Shown here: piece by piece, positions 1 to 10,212 of the stretch
Layout of the letters: the number at the start of each line of letters is the position of its first letter
How positions within the stretch are numbered: position 1 is the stretch's first letter
Assembly (NCBI GenBank): GCA_022799355.1
Contig: JAAWOG010000004.1
Coordinates: 38,231 to 102,230, forward strand
Source of the DNA: Lachnospiraceae bacterium
GTDB lineage: Bacteria; Bacillota; Clostridia; Lachnospirales; Lachnospiraceae
Direction: 5' to 3'
DNA: 64,000 nt
Program-made: the position numbers and the translations under genes
Notes under the pieces: generated by a model
What the model was told of the DNA's origin: nothing
The model's database searches: none
What the model saw: only the letters and a program-made list of their open reading frames with translations

Positions 1-1760
<1,760 letters not shown>

Positions 1761-1785
1761 TTATTGTCAATGATACCTGCCGACT

Positions 1786-1814
1786 AAAAAAATTCCTTTT
1801 CGTGCGGACACGAA
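1786..1814 (-). terminator. Weak hairpin plus U-tract between grpE and dnaK
   Basis: On the minus strand TTCGTG-TCCG-CACGAA forms a 6-bp stem with a tetraloop, and a run of seven T follows after a 6-nt gap. It lies in the 122-bp space between grpE and dnaK. The stem is short and the U-tract is displaced, so it is at best a partial terminator or an mRNA processing site; dnaK has its own strong ribosome site downstream. Confidence 0.3.
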
Positions 1815-1840
1815 GCACCGAACTTTTTAATCTTCCGGCA

Positions 1841-2530
1841 TCAGCTTACAACCGCTACCATACTGTGTCTTACCACGCCGTCCCGGTAGGTATAGCCCTT
1901 CATCATCTCCTGCGCTATGATACCGGATTCATATTCTTCGCTTTCCACCTGCATCACCGCATTGTGGAGATTCGGATCAAACTCTTTCCCGACAGCCTCT
2001 ATGGGTTTTACACCCAGATTATCAAACTCCGTCAGAATCTGTTTATAGACCATCTGCATTCCTGACGCAAAGGGCGCTTCCTTCTCTTCCTCCGACAGCC
2101 CCGAGAGCCCTCTCTCAAAGTTATCCACGATCGGAAGCATTTTCTCAATCACACTTTTCGCTCCCACCTCAAACATCGCCGATTTTTCTTTTTCCGTCCG
2201 GTTTCTGAAATTCTCAAATTCCGCAAGCTGACGTTTTACCTTATCTTCCAGCTCACTGATTCTCTCATTTAAAGCTTCCGTCTTTTTATCTTCTTTACTT
2301 TTCTTGCGGAAGACCTTTTTCTCTTTTTCCTTACCCGCCTTATCATCTTCCGACTTCTTTTCCTCTTCGGCTGCTTCCGCTGCCCCTGCCGGCTCTTCCT
2401 GATTCTGCGTCATGTCATCTTCCAGTGTCTTTTCCGCCTCCGCTTCCACAGCCGCCTGCTCTTCCTGCTCAGAAACGGTTTCTTTCAGTTCTTCTTCGGC
2501 ATTCACCATATCTTTTTCCTTTTCCGCCAC
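1841..2530 (-). CDS. grpE: GrpE nucleotide exchange factor
   Basis: Co-chaperone that releases ADP from DnaK. The N-terminal ~80 residues are Glu/Lys-rich and probably disordered. A long coiled-coil helix follows (ALNERISELEDKVKRQLAEF, then FRNRTEKEK), then the beta domain with the family signature LHNAVMQVE and the ending GYTYRDGVVRHSMVAVV. I prefer the GTG at 2530, which has AAAGGA nine bases upstream. The ATG at 2554 gives a longer frame without a good site, and an internal ATG at 2509 is also possible. Lies between hrcA and dnaK in the heat-shock operon. The N-terminal acidic extension is longer than in E. coli GrpE but common in Clostridia. Confidence 0.95.
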   Translation of the reverse strand: MAEKEKDMVNAEEELKETVSEQEEQAAVEAEAEKTLEDDMTQNQEEPAGAAEAAEEEKKSEDDKAGKEKEKKVFRKKSKEDKKTEALNERISELEDKVKRQLAEFENFRNRTEKEKSAMFEVGAKSVIEKMLPIVDNFERGLSGLSEEEKEAPFASGMQMVYKQILTEFDNLGVKPIEAVGKEFDPNLHNAVMQVESEEYESGIIAQEMMKGYTYRDGVVRHSMVAVVS

Positions 2531-2557
2531 GATTCTCATTCCTTTCTGATACATGTC

Positions 2558-2629
2558 ATATAGTAGTTATATATCATATAATAATTATATTTTATATAAT
2601 AGTTATATTTCATATAATAGTTATATTTC
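2558..2629. repeat. Four tandem 18-bp AT-rich repeats between hrcA and grpE
   Basis: Four consecutive 18-bp units start at 2558, 2576, 2594 and 2612; the last two are identical (ATATAATAGTTATATTTC) and the first two differ at three or fewer positions. A partial fifth unit follows from 2630. Each unit is itself an inverted repeat (ATATAA-TAG-TTATAT). The array covers the hrcA stop codon (2621-2623), so its end encodes the last HrcA residues. Transcribed, it would give a ladder of weak A-U hairpins in the hrcA-grpE intercistronic RNA. Confidence 0.88.
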
Positions 2630-3646
2630 ATATAACTTATCCATCTGCTTTTTCATGATCTTCAAAGCATCCACAACCTTCTCATAATCCATCCGCTTCG
2701 GTCCGATGACGCCTATCGTTCCTTTCATCCCGGAACCCAGTTCATAAGTCGCCGTCACCACGCTGCAGTCTTTCATATTTGCCATCGGCGTCTCCTCCCC
2801 GATGTAAACCTGAATGCCCGTATTCTTCTCATCCGTCAGCGTTCCCTGCACCAGTTCCGTAAGCTGTTTCTTTTCCTCAAATGCGGAGATCAGTTCACTG
2901 GCACGCTGTCCATCCGAAAGCTCCGGGTAACGAAAAATATTATTGGCACCACTGGTGTAGATCTGAAGGTCGTCATCCGCCCGGATCGCCTCCGCCACCG
3001 CATCGATCACACCGCTGACAATCTCGCTGTGAATACCGGCCGTCTGCTTCATGGCGGCTATCATACCCAGATTAATCTCCTCAATAGACAGGCCGTTCAG
3101 GTTCGTATTCAGAAGCATATTGAGCTTTAAGATCGTCTCATCATCCAGTTCATCCTGAACTTCCAGAATATTATTGCGAATAACGTTTCCCTCTACGACG
3201 ATTACTGCCAAAAGCTGCCTGGCATCCACTCTCGAAAGCTGAATAAATTTTACTTTATTATGATGCACTGTCGGAGCGGAGATCAGTGTGGCGTAATTTG
3301 TATTATTAGCGAGAACCCTTGCCACCTGCTTTAAGAGATGCTCCATCTTATCTTCCCTCTCGAGAAGCAGATTTTTCATCTCTTCCACTTCCTTTTCCTT
3401 CTCCAGCATCATATTATCCACATACAGGCGATACCCCTTATCCGAGGGAATCCGCCCCGCCGAAGTATGAGGCTGCAGGATATATCCCAATTCCTCTAAA
3501 TCCGCCATCTCATTACGAATAGTCGCCGAACTTAAGTTTAAATCGGTATATTTGGAGATCGTCCGGCTTCCCACCGGCTCCCCGGTTTCAAGATAGTTGC
3601 GGATAACGGCCTGCAGAATTTTCAGTTTTCGATCATCTAATTCCAT
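2621..3646 (-). CDS. hrcA: Heat-inducible transcription repressor HrcA
   Basis: Represses class I heat-shock genes by binding CIRCE; GroEL modulates its activity. It opens MELDDRKLKILQAVIRNYLE, followed by the winged-helix segment GEPVGSRTISKY and SSATIRNEMADLEELGY (residues ~20-60), then a GAF-like effector domain, ending MKKQMDKLYEI. About 341 residues, normal for the family. The ATG at 3646 is the usual HrcA start; an upstream in-frame ATG at 3658 abuts the AGGAGG and is too close. First gene of hrcA-grpE-dnaK. The CIRCE copy at 3757-3783 lies about 110 bp upstream of the start, so autoregulation is expected. Confidence 0.97.
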   Translation of the reverse strand: MELDDRKLKILQAVIRNYLETGEPVGSRTISKYTDLNLSSATIRNEMADLEELGYILQPHTSAGRIPSDKGYRLYVDNMMLEKEKEVEEMKNLLLEREDKMEHLLKQVARVLANNTNYATLISAPTVHHNKVKFIQLSRVDARQLLAVIVVEGNVIRNNILEVQDELDDETILKLNMLLNTNLNGLSIEEINLGMIAAMKQTAGIHSEIVSGVIDAVAEAIRADDDLQIYTSGANNIFRYPELSDGQRASELISAFEEKKQLTELVQGTLTDEKNTGIQVYIGEETPMANMKDCSVVTATYELGSGMKGTIGVIGPKRMDYEKVVDALKIMKKQMDKLYEI

Positions 3647-3756
3647 TGCTGTTATCATCCTCCTACCTTATTTTCCCCATATTCTCCGATAATACCAAAA
3701 TTTTTCAAATATGGGACTGCACCCCGCTAAATAGTATATGCAGTTTTTTGAATTTG

Positions 3757-3783
3757 TTAGCACTCAATCAAGCAGAGTGCTAA
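3757..3783. promoter_or_regulatory. CIRCE operator (HrcA binding site)
   Basis: Perfect TTAGCACTC-N9-GAGTGCTAA, the textbook CIRCE inverted repeat. It starts just downstream of the predicted transcription start of hrcA, where HrcA would block initiation. Confidence 0.98.
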
Positions 3784-3797
3784 TATCTTCTTACCAT

Positions 3798-3826
3798 AAA
3801 ATATCACTTAGCCCTCATCATGTCAA
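3798..3826 (-). promoter_or_regulatory. Sigma-A promoter of hrcA-grpE-dnaK
   Basis: On the minus strand TTGACA (3821-3826) is followed by a 17-nt spacer and TATTTT (3798-3803). The predicted start at about 3790 puts CIRCE at roughly +7 to +33. Confidence 0.85.
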
Positions 3827-3863
3827 TTCATTTTTCGAAATTAATTATTAAATATTAATAAAT

Positions 3864-3898
3864 AAGGCGGAAAGCCTTTTGATAACAGCCTTCCGCCT
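3864..3898 (-). terminator. Rho-independent terminator of araA
   Basis: Minus strand: AGGCGGAAGGC pairs with GCTTTCCGCCT across an A-rich loop, then an imperfect U-rich tail (TATTTATTAATATTT). It lies about 50 bp after the araA stop and before the hrcA promoter. Confidence 0.75.
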
Positions 3899-3946
3899 AC
3901 CATATCACTTATAAAAAATCTCCCTGTTCCCATTCGGAATCTATTT

Positions 3947-5443
3947 CTACCGATACGATGCCGCATTCCACCTCAGTTCATTCTTAAAGTTCCTGATCGT
4001 CGTATCTGCGTCAATAATCACGCTCTCGATTCCCATCGCATCCGCCCAGTCAGCCATCTGCTCAGAAGTAAGATCATAGGAAAACGCCGTATGATGTGCG
4101 CCGCCCGCCAGTATCCACGCTTCGGCGCCCGTATACAGATTCGGCTTCGGCTCCCAGAAATTGGTTGCTACCGGAAGCTTCGGCATCGGCTTCTCCACCT
4201 TCTTACAGTCCACTTCATTGATGATCAGACGGAATCTTGTCCCCAGATCCACCAGTGACGTTGCAATACCCGGTCCCTCTTTGGACGTAAATACGAGCCT
4301 TGCCGGATCTTCCCGATCTCCCATCGACAGGGGCTGACACTTAATACTGATGGGGCCTTCCGCGATAGACGGACAGATCTCCAGCATATGAGCCTGCAAA
4401 ATACCTTCCTTACCTTTTACCAGATTATAAGTATAATCTTCCAGCATGGAAGTTCCCTTAGCACCCTTCATACCACTTGTCATCAGCTTCATAATGCGTA
4501 CCATTGCCGCCACTTTCCAGTCGCCCTCCGCACCGAAGCCATAGCCTTTTTCTTCCAGTCTCTGAATCGCAAGCCCCGGAAGCTGCTTTAAAGCGCCCAG
4601 ATCGCCAAAGTGCGTTACGATCGCCTGATAATTTTTCTCCTCCAGAAAACGTTCAAAACCGATCTCGATCTGTGCCTGTACCGCCACATGACGCCTGAAT
4701 TCCGCGGGATCTCTGCCTTCCAACAAAATCTCATATTTATCATAATATTCATCCACCAGCGCATTGGTATCGGATTCGGACACCGCGCCTACCGCTTCGG
4801 CAATCTCATTTACAGGATAAGTATCTACCTCCCAGCCAAACTTAAGCTGCGCTTCCACTTTGTCGCCTTCTGTCACTGCCACGTTCCTCATATTGTCAGC
4901 GACACGCATCACCCTCACATGACTGCTTTCGATCACGCCGATGGCTGTCCGCATCCAGGAAGCAATCCGCTCCTGTACTCTTTTGTCGGACCAGTGTCCC
5001 ATAACTACCTTTCTCTCAATTCCCATGCGGCTTACGATATGTCCGTATTCTCTGTCTCCGTGGGCAGCCTGATTCTCATTCATAAAGTCCATGTCGATCG
5101 TATCATAGGGAATTTCCTCATTAAACTGGGTGTGCAAATGAAGAAGCGGTTTTCTGTATTCCTGCAGTCCCAGAATCCAGGACTTCGCCGGAGAAAACGT
5201 ATGCATCCATGTGATAACGCCTGCGCATTCTTCCTCCGTATTCGCCTCATTGAAAGTTCTTCTGATCAGCTCATTTGTAATCAGCGTAGGCTTCCAGACA
5301 ACCTCGAAGGGAAGAACCCCCGACTTATTCAGTTCTTCCACAATGATCTGTGAATGCTTTGTCACATTTTTCAGGCACTCATCCCCATAAAGATCCTGTG
5401 AACCGGTGCAAAACCAAAATTTGTAATTTTTTACTGCTTTCAT
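3947..5443 (-). CDS. araA: L-arabinose isomerase
   Basis: Converts L-arabinose to L-ribulose in the cytosol. About 498 residues, normal AraA length, opening KNYKFWFCTGSQDLYGDECL. Metal-site regions are present: YGFGAEGDWKVAAMVRIMK, HMLEICPSIAEGP and the C-terminal AGGAHHTAFSYDL. The ATG at 5443 follows GGAGG at seven bases. No araB or araD is adjacent, so it is a single-gene unit with its own promoter (5564-5592) and terminator; the kinase and epimerase must lie elsewhere. The annotation is secure, although some AraA enzymes also isomerise D-galactose. Confidence 0.97.
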   Translation of the reverse strand: MKAVKNYKFWFCTGSQDLYGDECLKNVTKHSQIIVEELNKSGVLPFEVVWKPTLITNELIRRTFNEANTEEECAGVITWMHTFSPAKSWILGLQEYRKPLLHLHTQFNEEIPYDTIDMDFMNENQAAHGDREYGHIVSRMGIERKVVMGHWSDKRVQERIASWMRTAIGVIESSHVRVMRVADNMRNVAVTEGDKVEAQLKFGWEVDTYPVNEIAEAVGAVSESDTNALVDEYYDKYEILLEGRDPAEFRRHVAVQAQIEIGFERFLEEKNYQAIVTHFGDLGALKQLPGLAIQRLEEKGYGFGAEGDWKVAAMVRIMKLMTSGMKGAKGTSMLEDYTYNLVKGKEGILQAHMLEICPSIAEGPISIKCQPLSMGDREDPARLVFTSKEGPGIATSLVDLGTRFRLIINEVDCKKVEKPMPKLPVATNFWEPKPNLYTGAEAWILAGGAHHTAFSYDLTSEQMADWADAMGIESVIIDADTTIRNFKNELRWNAASYR

Positions 5444-5471
5444 CGATTATCCTCCATAATCCGTTATCCGC

Positions 5472-5503
5472 ATATCTCCCGGGACGTAAAGCAGCGGGAG
5501 AGA
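5472..5503 (-). other. Stem-loop in the araA leader
   Basis: ATCTCtCCCG pairs with CGGGAGAtAT (9 of 10 bp) about 30-60 bases upstream of the araA start. No U-tract follows. It could be an mRNA 5' hairpin or part of an operator. It does not match the AraR operator consensus as I know it. Confidence 0.4.
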
Positions 5504-5563
5504 TGCGCACTTCTGGTTTTGCCATCCTTCTGCCTTACCTGTTTCTATTCTTCTGCACCTTTC

Positions 5564-5592
5564 ATTATAAACAACCTCTTATCATTAATCAA
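5564..5592 (-). promoter_or_regulatory. Sigma-A promoter of araA
   Basis: Minus strand TTGATT (5587-5592), 17-nt spacer, TATAAT (5564-5569), giving a leader of about 110 nt before araA. Confidence 0.75.
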
Positions 5593-5654
5593 TCATTTCC
5601 GCATCCAAAATCCGAATCATATTATTGACCGCAGAGTAAACCGGTACCGCACTT

Positions 5655-6029
5655 TCACTTTTCTTTCCACCCCGCATACAACGTTATGGATTCCGTCACC
5701 ACATCTGCCTCCGGATCAAAGGGCATCGTCCCCGCCGAGTCCAGATACCAGCCGTCAAACTCAAATCCCTCTCTGGTCGGTTCCTCCGGTGCTTCCATCA
5801 GTTCTCCATGCATAATCCCGCTCTGCATCTCCACCGGTGTCCCGCCCTGTGTATCAAATGTGACGCGGAAACCTCCCTTTGCTATGGCAAAAGCCATACA
5901 GCCGATCAGCGCGATAACCAGCACCACAATAATAATATTAAGCGTTCTGACAGAAATTTTTACTTTACTGTAAAGCCCCCGAAGCTGCCGGGGCTCCTGC
6001 TCCTTTGTCTCCTGTTTCAATTCCTCCAT
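5655..6029 (-). CDS. Small membrane-anchored protein with one InlB B-repeat
   Basis: A 124-residue protein: charged cytoplasmic N-terminus, one transmembrane helix (~30-50), then a single InlB B-repeat / Listeria-Bacteroides repeat. The hallmark segments are VTFDTQGGTPVE, PTREGFEFDGWYLD and the closing SITLYAGW. No LPXTG sorting signal; the single helix would leave the repeat outside the membrane. Such repeats are usually spacer or adhesion modules in long surface proteins, so a one-repeat protein is unusual. It starts after the mgl terminator and ends about 60 bp before the araA promoter, so it looks independently expressed. Function unknown. Confidence 0.85.
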   Translation of the reverse strand: MEELKQETKEQEPRQLRGLYSKVKISVRTLNIIIVVLVIALIGCMAFAIAKGGFRVTFDTQGGTPVEMQSGIMHGELMEAPEEPTREGFEFDGWYLDSAGTMPFDPEADVVTESITLYAGWKEK

Positions 6030-6081
6030 TCTACCTCCATCTGCCTGCTTTCACTCTATACAAAATGCATCCCGCAGGAGC

Positions 6082-6112
6082 AAAACAGGGAGATAATAAA
6101 CTTATCTCCCTG
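6082..6112 (-). terminator. Terminator of the mgl operon
   Basis: Perfect 11-bp stem CAGGGAGATAA / TTATCTCCCTG with a 5-nt loop, then TTTT on the minus strand, about 20 bp after the mglC stop. Confidence 0.85.
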
Positions 6113-6133
6113 AAAATCATTATCTGGCAATTC

Positions 6134-7207
6134 TTATTTCTTTACAAGATATTTCCGCATATCAATTGCGCAGGCGATCAGAATGATCAAACCTTTGATG
6201 ATGTAAAGCATATTCGCGTCAACCGCCAGGAAGTTCAGACCGGTAAAGATGATCTGCAGAAGCAGAACACCCACCACGATACCGCTGATACGTCCGATAC
6301 CGCCTACGAAAGATACGCCGCCGATAACGCAGGCTGCGATCGCGTCACACTCATAGTTCAGACCGGTATTTGCGTTAGCCGAAGCAATACGCGCACCATC
6401 CAGGAAACCGGTAACGGCATACATCATACCTGCCAGAACGAATACCATGATAATTGTTCTTGATACGTTAACGCCGGATACGTTCGCTGCCTCCTCGTTA
6501 GAGCCCACCGCAAACATGTTTTTACCGAAAGTTGTCTTATTCCAGACTACCCACATAAGGATAACCAGTATAATACTGTAAAGGACATACTTAGGCACCG
6601 CCACGGAACCGGTTGCCGTAGGGATACTGAACAACGTACCCGTAATCAGGGAACGGTATTCATCTGTCAGTCCGCTCAGTGTCTGACCGTTGTTTGTACC
6701 CTTCATCAGATACATCAGAATAATACCATATACGATAAGCTGTGTGGATAATGTTACAATAAACGGATGCAGTTTAAATTTAGCCACACTGAAACCATTT
6801 ACCAGTCCTACAAGTCCGCCGGCTATAATGATCATAAGAAGGACTACGATAATCGGCGGCGCACTCTGCATATCCGGAAATACCTTAAAGGTAGTGGTCA
6901 ACAAAGATGCCGAAATACAGGCTGTCAGACCAACCACACGTCCTGCGGAAATATCCGTACCTGTCAGCACGATACAGCCGCCTATGCCAAGCGCTATCGG
7001 CAGTTTCGCCGCCGTCAGCGAAATTACGTTCACAATAGAAGGAAGCTTTAAAAATGCAGGTACTTTAACGGATATGTAAATAACAGCCAGTATAATAATA
7101 ATATACATCGCATTATTCAATAGTAAATCGGTAATCTTTTTTGTTTTGTCTTTCGAGGAAAGCTCCTTGAAAGCCTGTTCTTTTGCTTTTAATTTATTTT
7201 CAGCCAC
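6134..7207 (-). CDS. mglC: Galactose/glucose ABC transporter permease MglC
   Basis: Membrane permease of a CUT2-type monosaccharide importer. About 357 residues with roughly ten hydrophobic segments and the family blocks GTDISAGRVVGLTA and ACVIGGVSFVGGIGR. GTG start at 7207 behind AAGGAGG, which overlaps the mglA stop; the gap to mglA is 13 nt, so translation is coupled. Gene order B-A-C matches E. coli mgl, and the MglB calcium-loop signature supports galactose/glucose over ribose. A strong terminator follows. Confidence 0.92.
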   Translation of the reverse strand: MAENKLKAKEQAFKELSSKDKTKKITDLLLNNAMYIIIILAVIYISVKVPAFLKLPSIVNVISLTAAKLPIALGIGGCIVLTGTDISAGRVVGLTACISASLLTTTFKVFPDMQSAPPIIVVLLMIIIAGGLVGLVNGFSVAKFKLHPFIVTLSTQLIVYGIILMYLMKGTNNGQTLSGLTDEYRSLITGTLFSIPTATGSVAVPKYVLYSIILVILMWVVWNKTTFGKNMFAVGSNEEAANVSGVNVSRTIIMVFVLAGMMYAVTGFLDGARIASANANTGLNYECDAIAACVIGGVSFVGGIGRISGIVVGVLLLQIIFTGLNFLAVDANMLYIIKGLIILIACAIDMRKYLVKK

Positions 7208-7220
7208 GCTCTCTCCCTCC

Positions 7221-8747
7221 TTATGCGTACTTTGCAGCCAATGTCATGATCTCTTCCTGTGACGTTTCTTTCGCACCAACTTCTCCGGATAAACGCCCTC
7301 CGGACATTACCAGAATCCTGTCACATACCCCTAACAGTTCCGGCATCTCCGAAGAAACCATGATGATTGTTTTTCCCTGCTTTGCCAGATCCAGAATCAA
7401 CTGATAGATCTCATACTTTGCACCTACGTCAATACCCCTTGTAGGTTCATCCAGAAGAAGTACCTCCGGATCTGTCAGCAGCCATCTTGCCAGAATAACT
7501 TTCTGCTGGTTACCGCCGGACAGAGACCTGATCTGCGTTTTCTGGCTGGGAGTCTTTGTTCTCATGGCATTGATGCCCCACTCTGTCGATTCACTCATCA
7601 GTTTGTCACTGAGAAAAGGTCCCTTTTTATATTTGGGAAGACTGGATATCGTTGTATTCGCCTGAATATCACGAATCCCGAAAATACCCGTGGCACGCCT
7701 CTCCTCCGTCAGCATGGCAAATTTATTCGCCAGTGACTCTCTGGCATTCCGGTTCATCACCCGTTTGCCGTGCAGATAAATCTCGCCCTCTTTTCTCGTA
7801 GCAATGCCGAAAATATTTTCCAGAAGTTCCGTTCGTCCGGAACCGTCAAGTCCCGCCACACCGAGAACCTCTCCTGCCCTCGCCTCAAAAGTAACATCTC
7901 TCAGCAGAGAATACTGTGCCGTCAGATTCTTCACCTGCAAAATAGGCTCTCCAACCGCATTATCCTTCTCAGGATAACGGTTTGTCAGTTCACGCCCTAC
8001 CATCAGACGAATGATCTCATTCATCGTCAGTTCCTTCGCAGGACGGGTTGCTACCCACTGCCCGTCACGCATGATCGTCACTTCATCCGATATCCGCAGA
8101 ATTTCTTCCATCTTATGAGAAATGTAGATAATACCGCATCCACGGTCCCGAAGCATATTGATGATCCGGAACAGGTGCTCTACCTCTTCCTCGGTCAGAG
8201 AAGATGTGGGCTCATCAAAAACAATTACTTTGGAATGGAAAGATACCGCCTTGGCAATCTCTACCATCTGCCGCTGAGATACCGGCATCCTGCTCATGAC
8301 CGTTCTGGGATCTACATGGACATCCAGTTCCTCAAAAACCTTTGTCGTGGCATCATACATTTTCTTTTCACTGGTCAGCGGACACCATTTTGAAATTTTC
8401 GGAAAACGCCCCAGCCACATATTATCCATTACATTTCGCTTCAGCGCCTGATTCAGTTCCTGGTGCACCATTGCCACACCATTTTCCAGAGCCTCCTTGG
8501 AGGTCCTGAAATTAATCTCCTGCCCCTCAAGATAAATGTGGCCGCTGTCTTTGTTATACACCCCGAACAGGCATTTCATCAGCGTTGACTTTCCGGCTCC
8601 GTTTTCCCCCATCAGAGCATGTACCGTACCTGCTTTCACGGTGAGGTTTACGTTGTCAAGCGCTTTTACACCGGGAAATTCTTTACAGATCCCTTCCATT
8701 CTCAGGAGCACATTTTTGTTGTCAGACGATGTTGTCTGTTTTTCCAA
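7221..8747 (-). CDS. mglA: Galactose/glucose ABC transporter ATP-binding protein MglA (TTG start)
   Basis: Dual-NBD ATPase that powers MglBC import. First [33 protein letters not shown] and [11 protein letters not shown]. The second half has the degenerate [10 protein letters not shown] loop typical of CUT2 ATPases, with [15 protein letters not shown] and [15 protein letters not shown]. About 508 residues, standard. The start is TTG at 8747, six bases after GGAGGTGA; the nearby ATG is out of frame. Separated from mglB by a terminator-like hairpin, so its expression is probably lower than that of mglB. Confidence 0.95.
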   Translation of the reverse strand: MEKQTTSSDNKNVLLRMEGICKEFPGVKALDNVNLTVKAGTVHALMGENGAGKSTLMKCLFGVYNKDSGHIYLEGQEINFRTSKEALENGVAMVHQELNQALKRNVMDNMWLGRFPKISKWCPLTSEKKMYDATTKVFEELDVHVDPRTVMSRMPVSQRQMVEIAKAVSFHSKVIVFDEPTSSLTEEEVEHLFRIINMLRDRGCGIIYISHKMEEILRISDEVTIMRDGQWVATRPAKELTMNEIIRLMVGRELTNRYPEKDNAVGEPILQVKNLTAQYSLLRDVTFEARAGEVLGVAGLDGSGRTELLENIFGIATRKEGEIYLHGKRVMNRNARESLANKFAMLTEERRATGIFGIRDIQANTTISSLPKYKKGPFLSDKLMSESTEWGINAMRTKTPSQKTQIRSLSGGNQQKVILARWLLTDPEVLLLDEPTRGIDVGAKYEIYQLILDLAKQGKTIIMVSSEMPELLGVCDRILVMSGGRLSGEVGAKETSQEEIMTLAAKYA

Positions 8748-8787
8748 ATCATCTCACCTCCGTTTTAAAAGCTGTTTTTCATTTGAT

Positions 8788-8814
8788 AAAAGAGTCCGGG
8801 CTTGCCGGACTCTT
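8788..8814 (-). terminator. Attenuator hairpin between mglB and mglA
   Basis: Perfect 10-bp stem AAGAGTCCGG-gcaag-CCGGACTCTT with T-runs on both sides. It sits inside the mgl operon, directly after the binding-protein gene, and fits partial termination that lets mglB transcripts exceed mglAC. Confidence 0.85.
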
Positions 8815-8881
8815 TTTCTATGACCACACACACAATGTACGGCCACAAAATTTCTGACTTCTTGTCGGAAGATCCTGTTCC

Positions 8882-10042
8882 TTATTCACCTGTGTATGTA
8901 GCGTAAGGAATATTTACACGCCATGTTCCCACAACGTTATCTGCCTCAACATCCGCAAATTTGTCTGCGCCGCCCTGGAAGTTCTGAGCGATCTGAGCGA
9001 TGGTATTTGCCATACCTTCCGCATCCTGCTTGATTGTACCGATCATGCTGCCTGCTGCAATAGCATCTTTCGCAGCGTCAGTAGCATCTACGCCGAATAC
9101 CGGAATAACGGTAGCGCCTTCCTTGTTGTAGCCTGCATTCTGCAGAGCCGTAACGGAACCGATTGCCATTTCATCGTTGTTTGCGATAACAAGCTCGATC
9201 ATGTTGTTGTTTGCTTCGCTGTACTGAGAAAGTGCTGTCTGCAGGTAATCCGTAGCTGCTGCTGCGGACCATGCGCCGCCCTGGTCTACCAGGTACTTAT
9301 TGCTGTTTGCGCTGTCATAGAAAGAAAGTGCTTCCTTGCCTGCTGCTGTAAGGATAGCGTCCGCATCTTCAACACCGTACTGTGTACGAGCGTCAGCTTC
9401 CGCATTACCTTCCTGTCCCTTGAACATAACATAAGAGATCACGCCGTCGCCGTTCAAGTCAATCGTATCGTAATTCTCAAGAACATAATTACCGATCATT
9501 TCACCCTGCATGTGGCCTGCCATCTCATAATCCGTACCTACAAATACGGCATTGTCGTAAGTGGTAACCACTTCTTCGCTTACGGAACGGTTAAAGAAGA
9601 TAACCGGAACGTTTGCTGCGGTTGCCTTTTCGATAATGTTCTTTGTTGTGTCGTCGGAACCCGTATCTACCTGGTTCACTACCAGAACTTTCGCACCCTG
9701 AGCGATTGCAGTATCAATCTGCTCTGTCTGGGTTGTCTGGCTGTTGTTGCTGTCGTAATCCTGATAAGCAACGCCTGCCGCATCAAAAGCTGCGTCCAGT
9801 GCGGAACGTACGCTGGAGATATAGGTATCACCGTAGGTGTAGTAGAATACTGCTACGGAACCGCCCTCTGCTGCCGGAGCTTCCGCTTCCTCAGCCGGAG
9901 CCTCTGCCTCTTCTGCCGGTGCTTCTTCAGCCGGAGCCTCTGTCTCTGCTGCTGCAGGAGCATCTTCTGCGCTGTTACCGCAAGCTACCAGGCTGGCAAC
10001 TGTCATTGCGGCAACTAATAATAACGCAATTTTTTTCTTCAT
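8882..10042 (-). CDS. mglB: Galactose/glucose-binding lipoprotein MglB
   Basis: Extracytoplasmic substrate receptor of the Mgl importer. Lipoprotein signal with cysteine at ~21 (MTVASLVAC), an Ala/Glu-rich linker of ~35 residues, then a type I periplasmic-binding fold. The calcium-binding loop DLNGDGVISYV matches the galactose/glucose-binding protein family, and IANNDEMAIGSVTAL and VFGVDATDAAKDAIAAG are conserved hinge and ligand segments. The ATG at 10042 follows GGGAGG; an earlier ATG at 10099 lacks support and would displace the signal peptide. It has its own promoter with a cre-like site and an attenuator behind it. Confidence 0.94.
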   Translation of the reverse strand: MKKKIALLLVAAMTVASLVACGNSAEDAPAAAETEAPAEEAPAEEAEAPAEEAEAPAAEGGSVAVFYYTYGDTYISSVRSALDAAFDAAGVAYQDYDSNNSQTTQTEQIDTAIAQGAKVLVVNQVDTGSDDTTKNIIEKATAANVPVIFFNRSVSEEVVTTYDNAVFVGTDYEMAGHMQGEMIGNYVLENYDTIDLNGDGVISYVMFKGQEGNAEADARTQYGVEDADAILTAAGKEALSFYDSANSNKYLVDQGGAWSAAAATDYLQTALSQYSEANNNMIELVIANNDEMAIGSVTALQNAGYNKEGATVIPVFGVDATDAAKDAIAAGSMIGTIKQDAEGMANTIAQIAQNFQGGADKFADVEADNVVGTWRVNIPYATYTGE

Positions 10043-10063
10043 GGTTTTTCCTCCCTTTATTCT

Positions 10064-10077
10064 GCTCATTTTTGAGC
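10064..10077 (-). other. Small hairpin in the mglB leader
   Basis: GCTCA-aaaa-TGAGC on the minus strand. An alternative pairing, CTGCTC with GAGCAG, extends to 10096. It precedes the mglB ribosome site and may stabilise the transcript. Confidence 0.4.
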
Positions 10078-10140
10078 GTTTTTTTTGTTTGAGCAGCATA
10101 AATATACAATGATTTGTACATTATGACCACTCATGAAACC

Positions 10141-10169
10141 ATTATAGTGTAATTTATGACCGTTTTCAA
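10141..10169 (-). promoter_or_regulatory. Sigma-A promoter of mglB
   Basis: Minus strand TTGAAA (10164-10169), 17-nt spacer, TATAAT (10141-10146). TTATGACC (plus-strand reading) occurs at 10121-10128 and 10154-10161 as direct repeats bracketing the -10; these could be sites for the neighbouring AraC-type response regulator. Confidence 0.82.
10155..10168 (-). promoter_or_regulatory. Putative cre site (CcpA) over the mglB -35 region
   Basis: TGAAAACGGTCATA matches the cre consensus TGWAANCGNTNWCA at all but one defined position and overlaps the -35 box. That position would repress mglB under good carbon supply. Inference from consensus only. Confidence 0.5.
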
Positions 10170-10212
10170 TAAGAAATTCTTTGATAATCTATAATTTTTT
10201 TCTATTTTTTGA

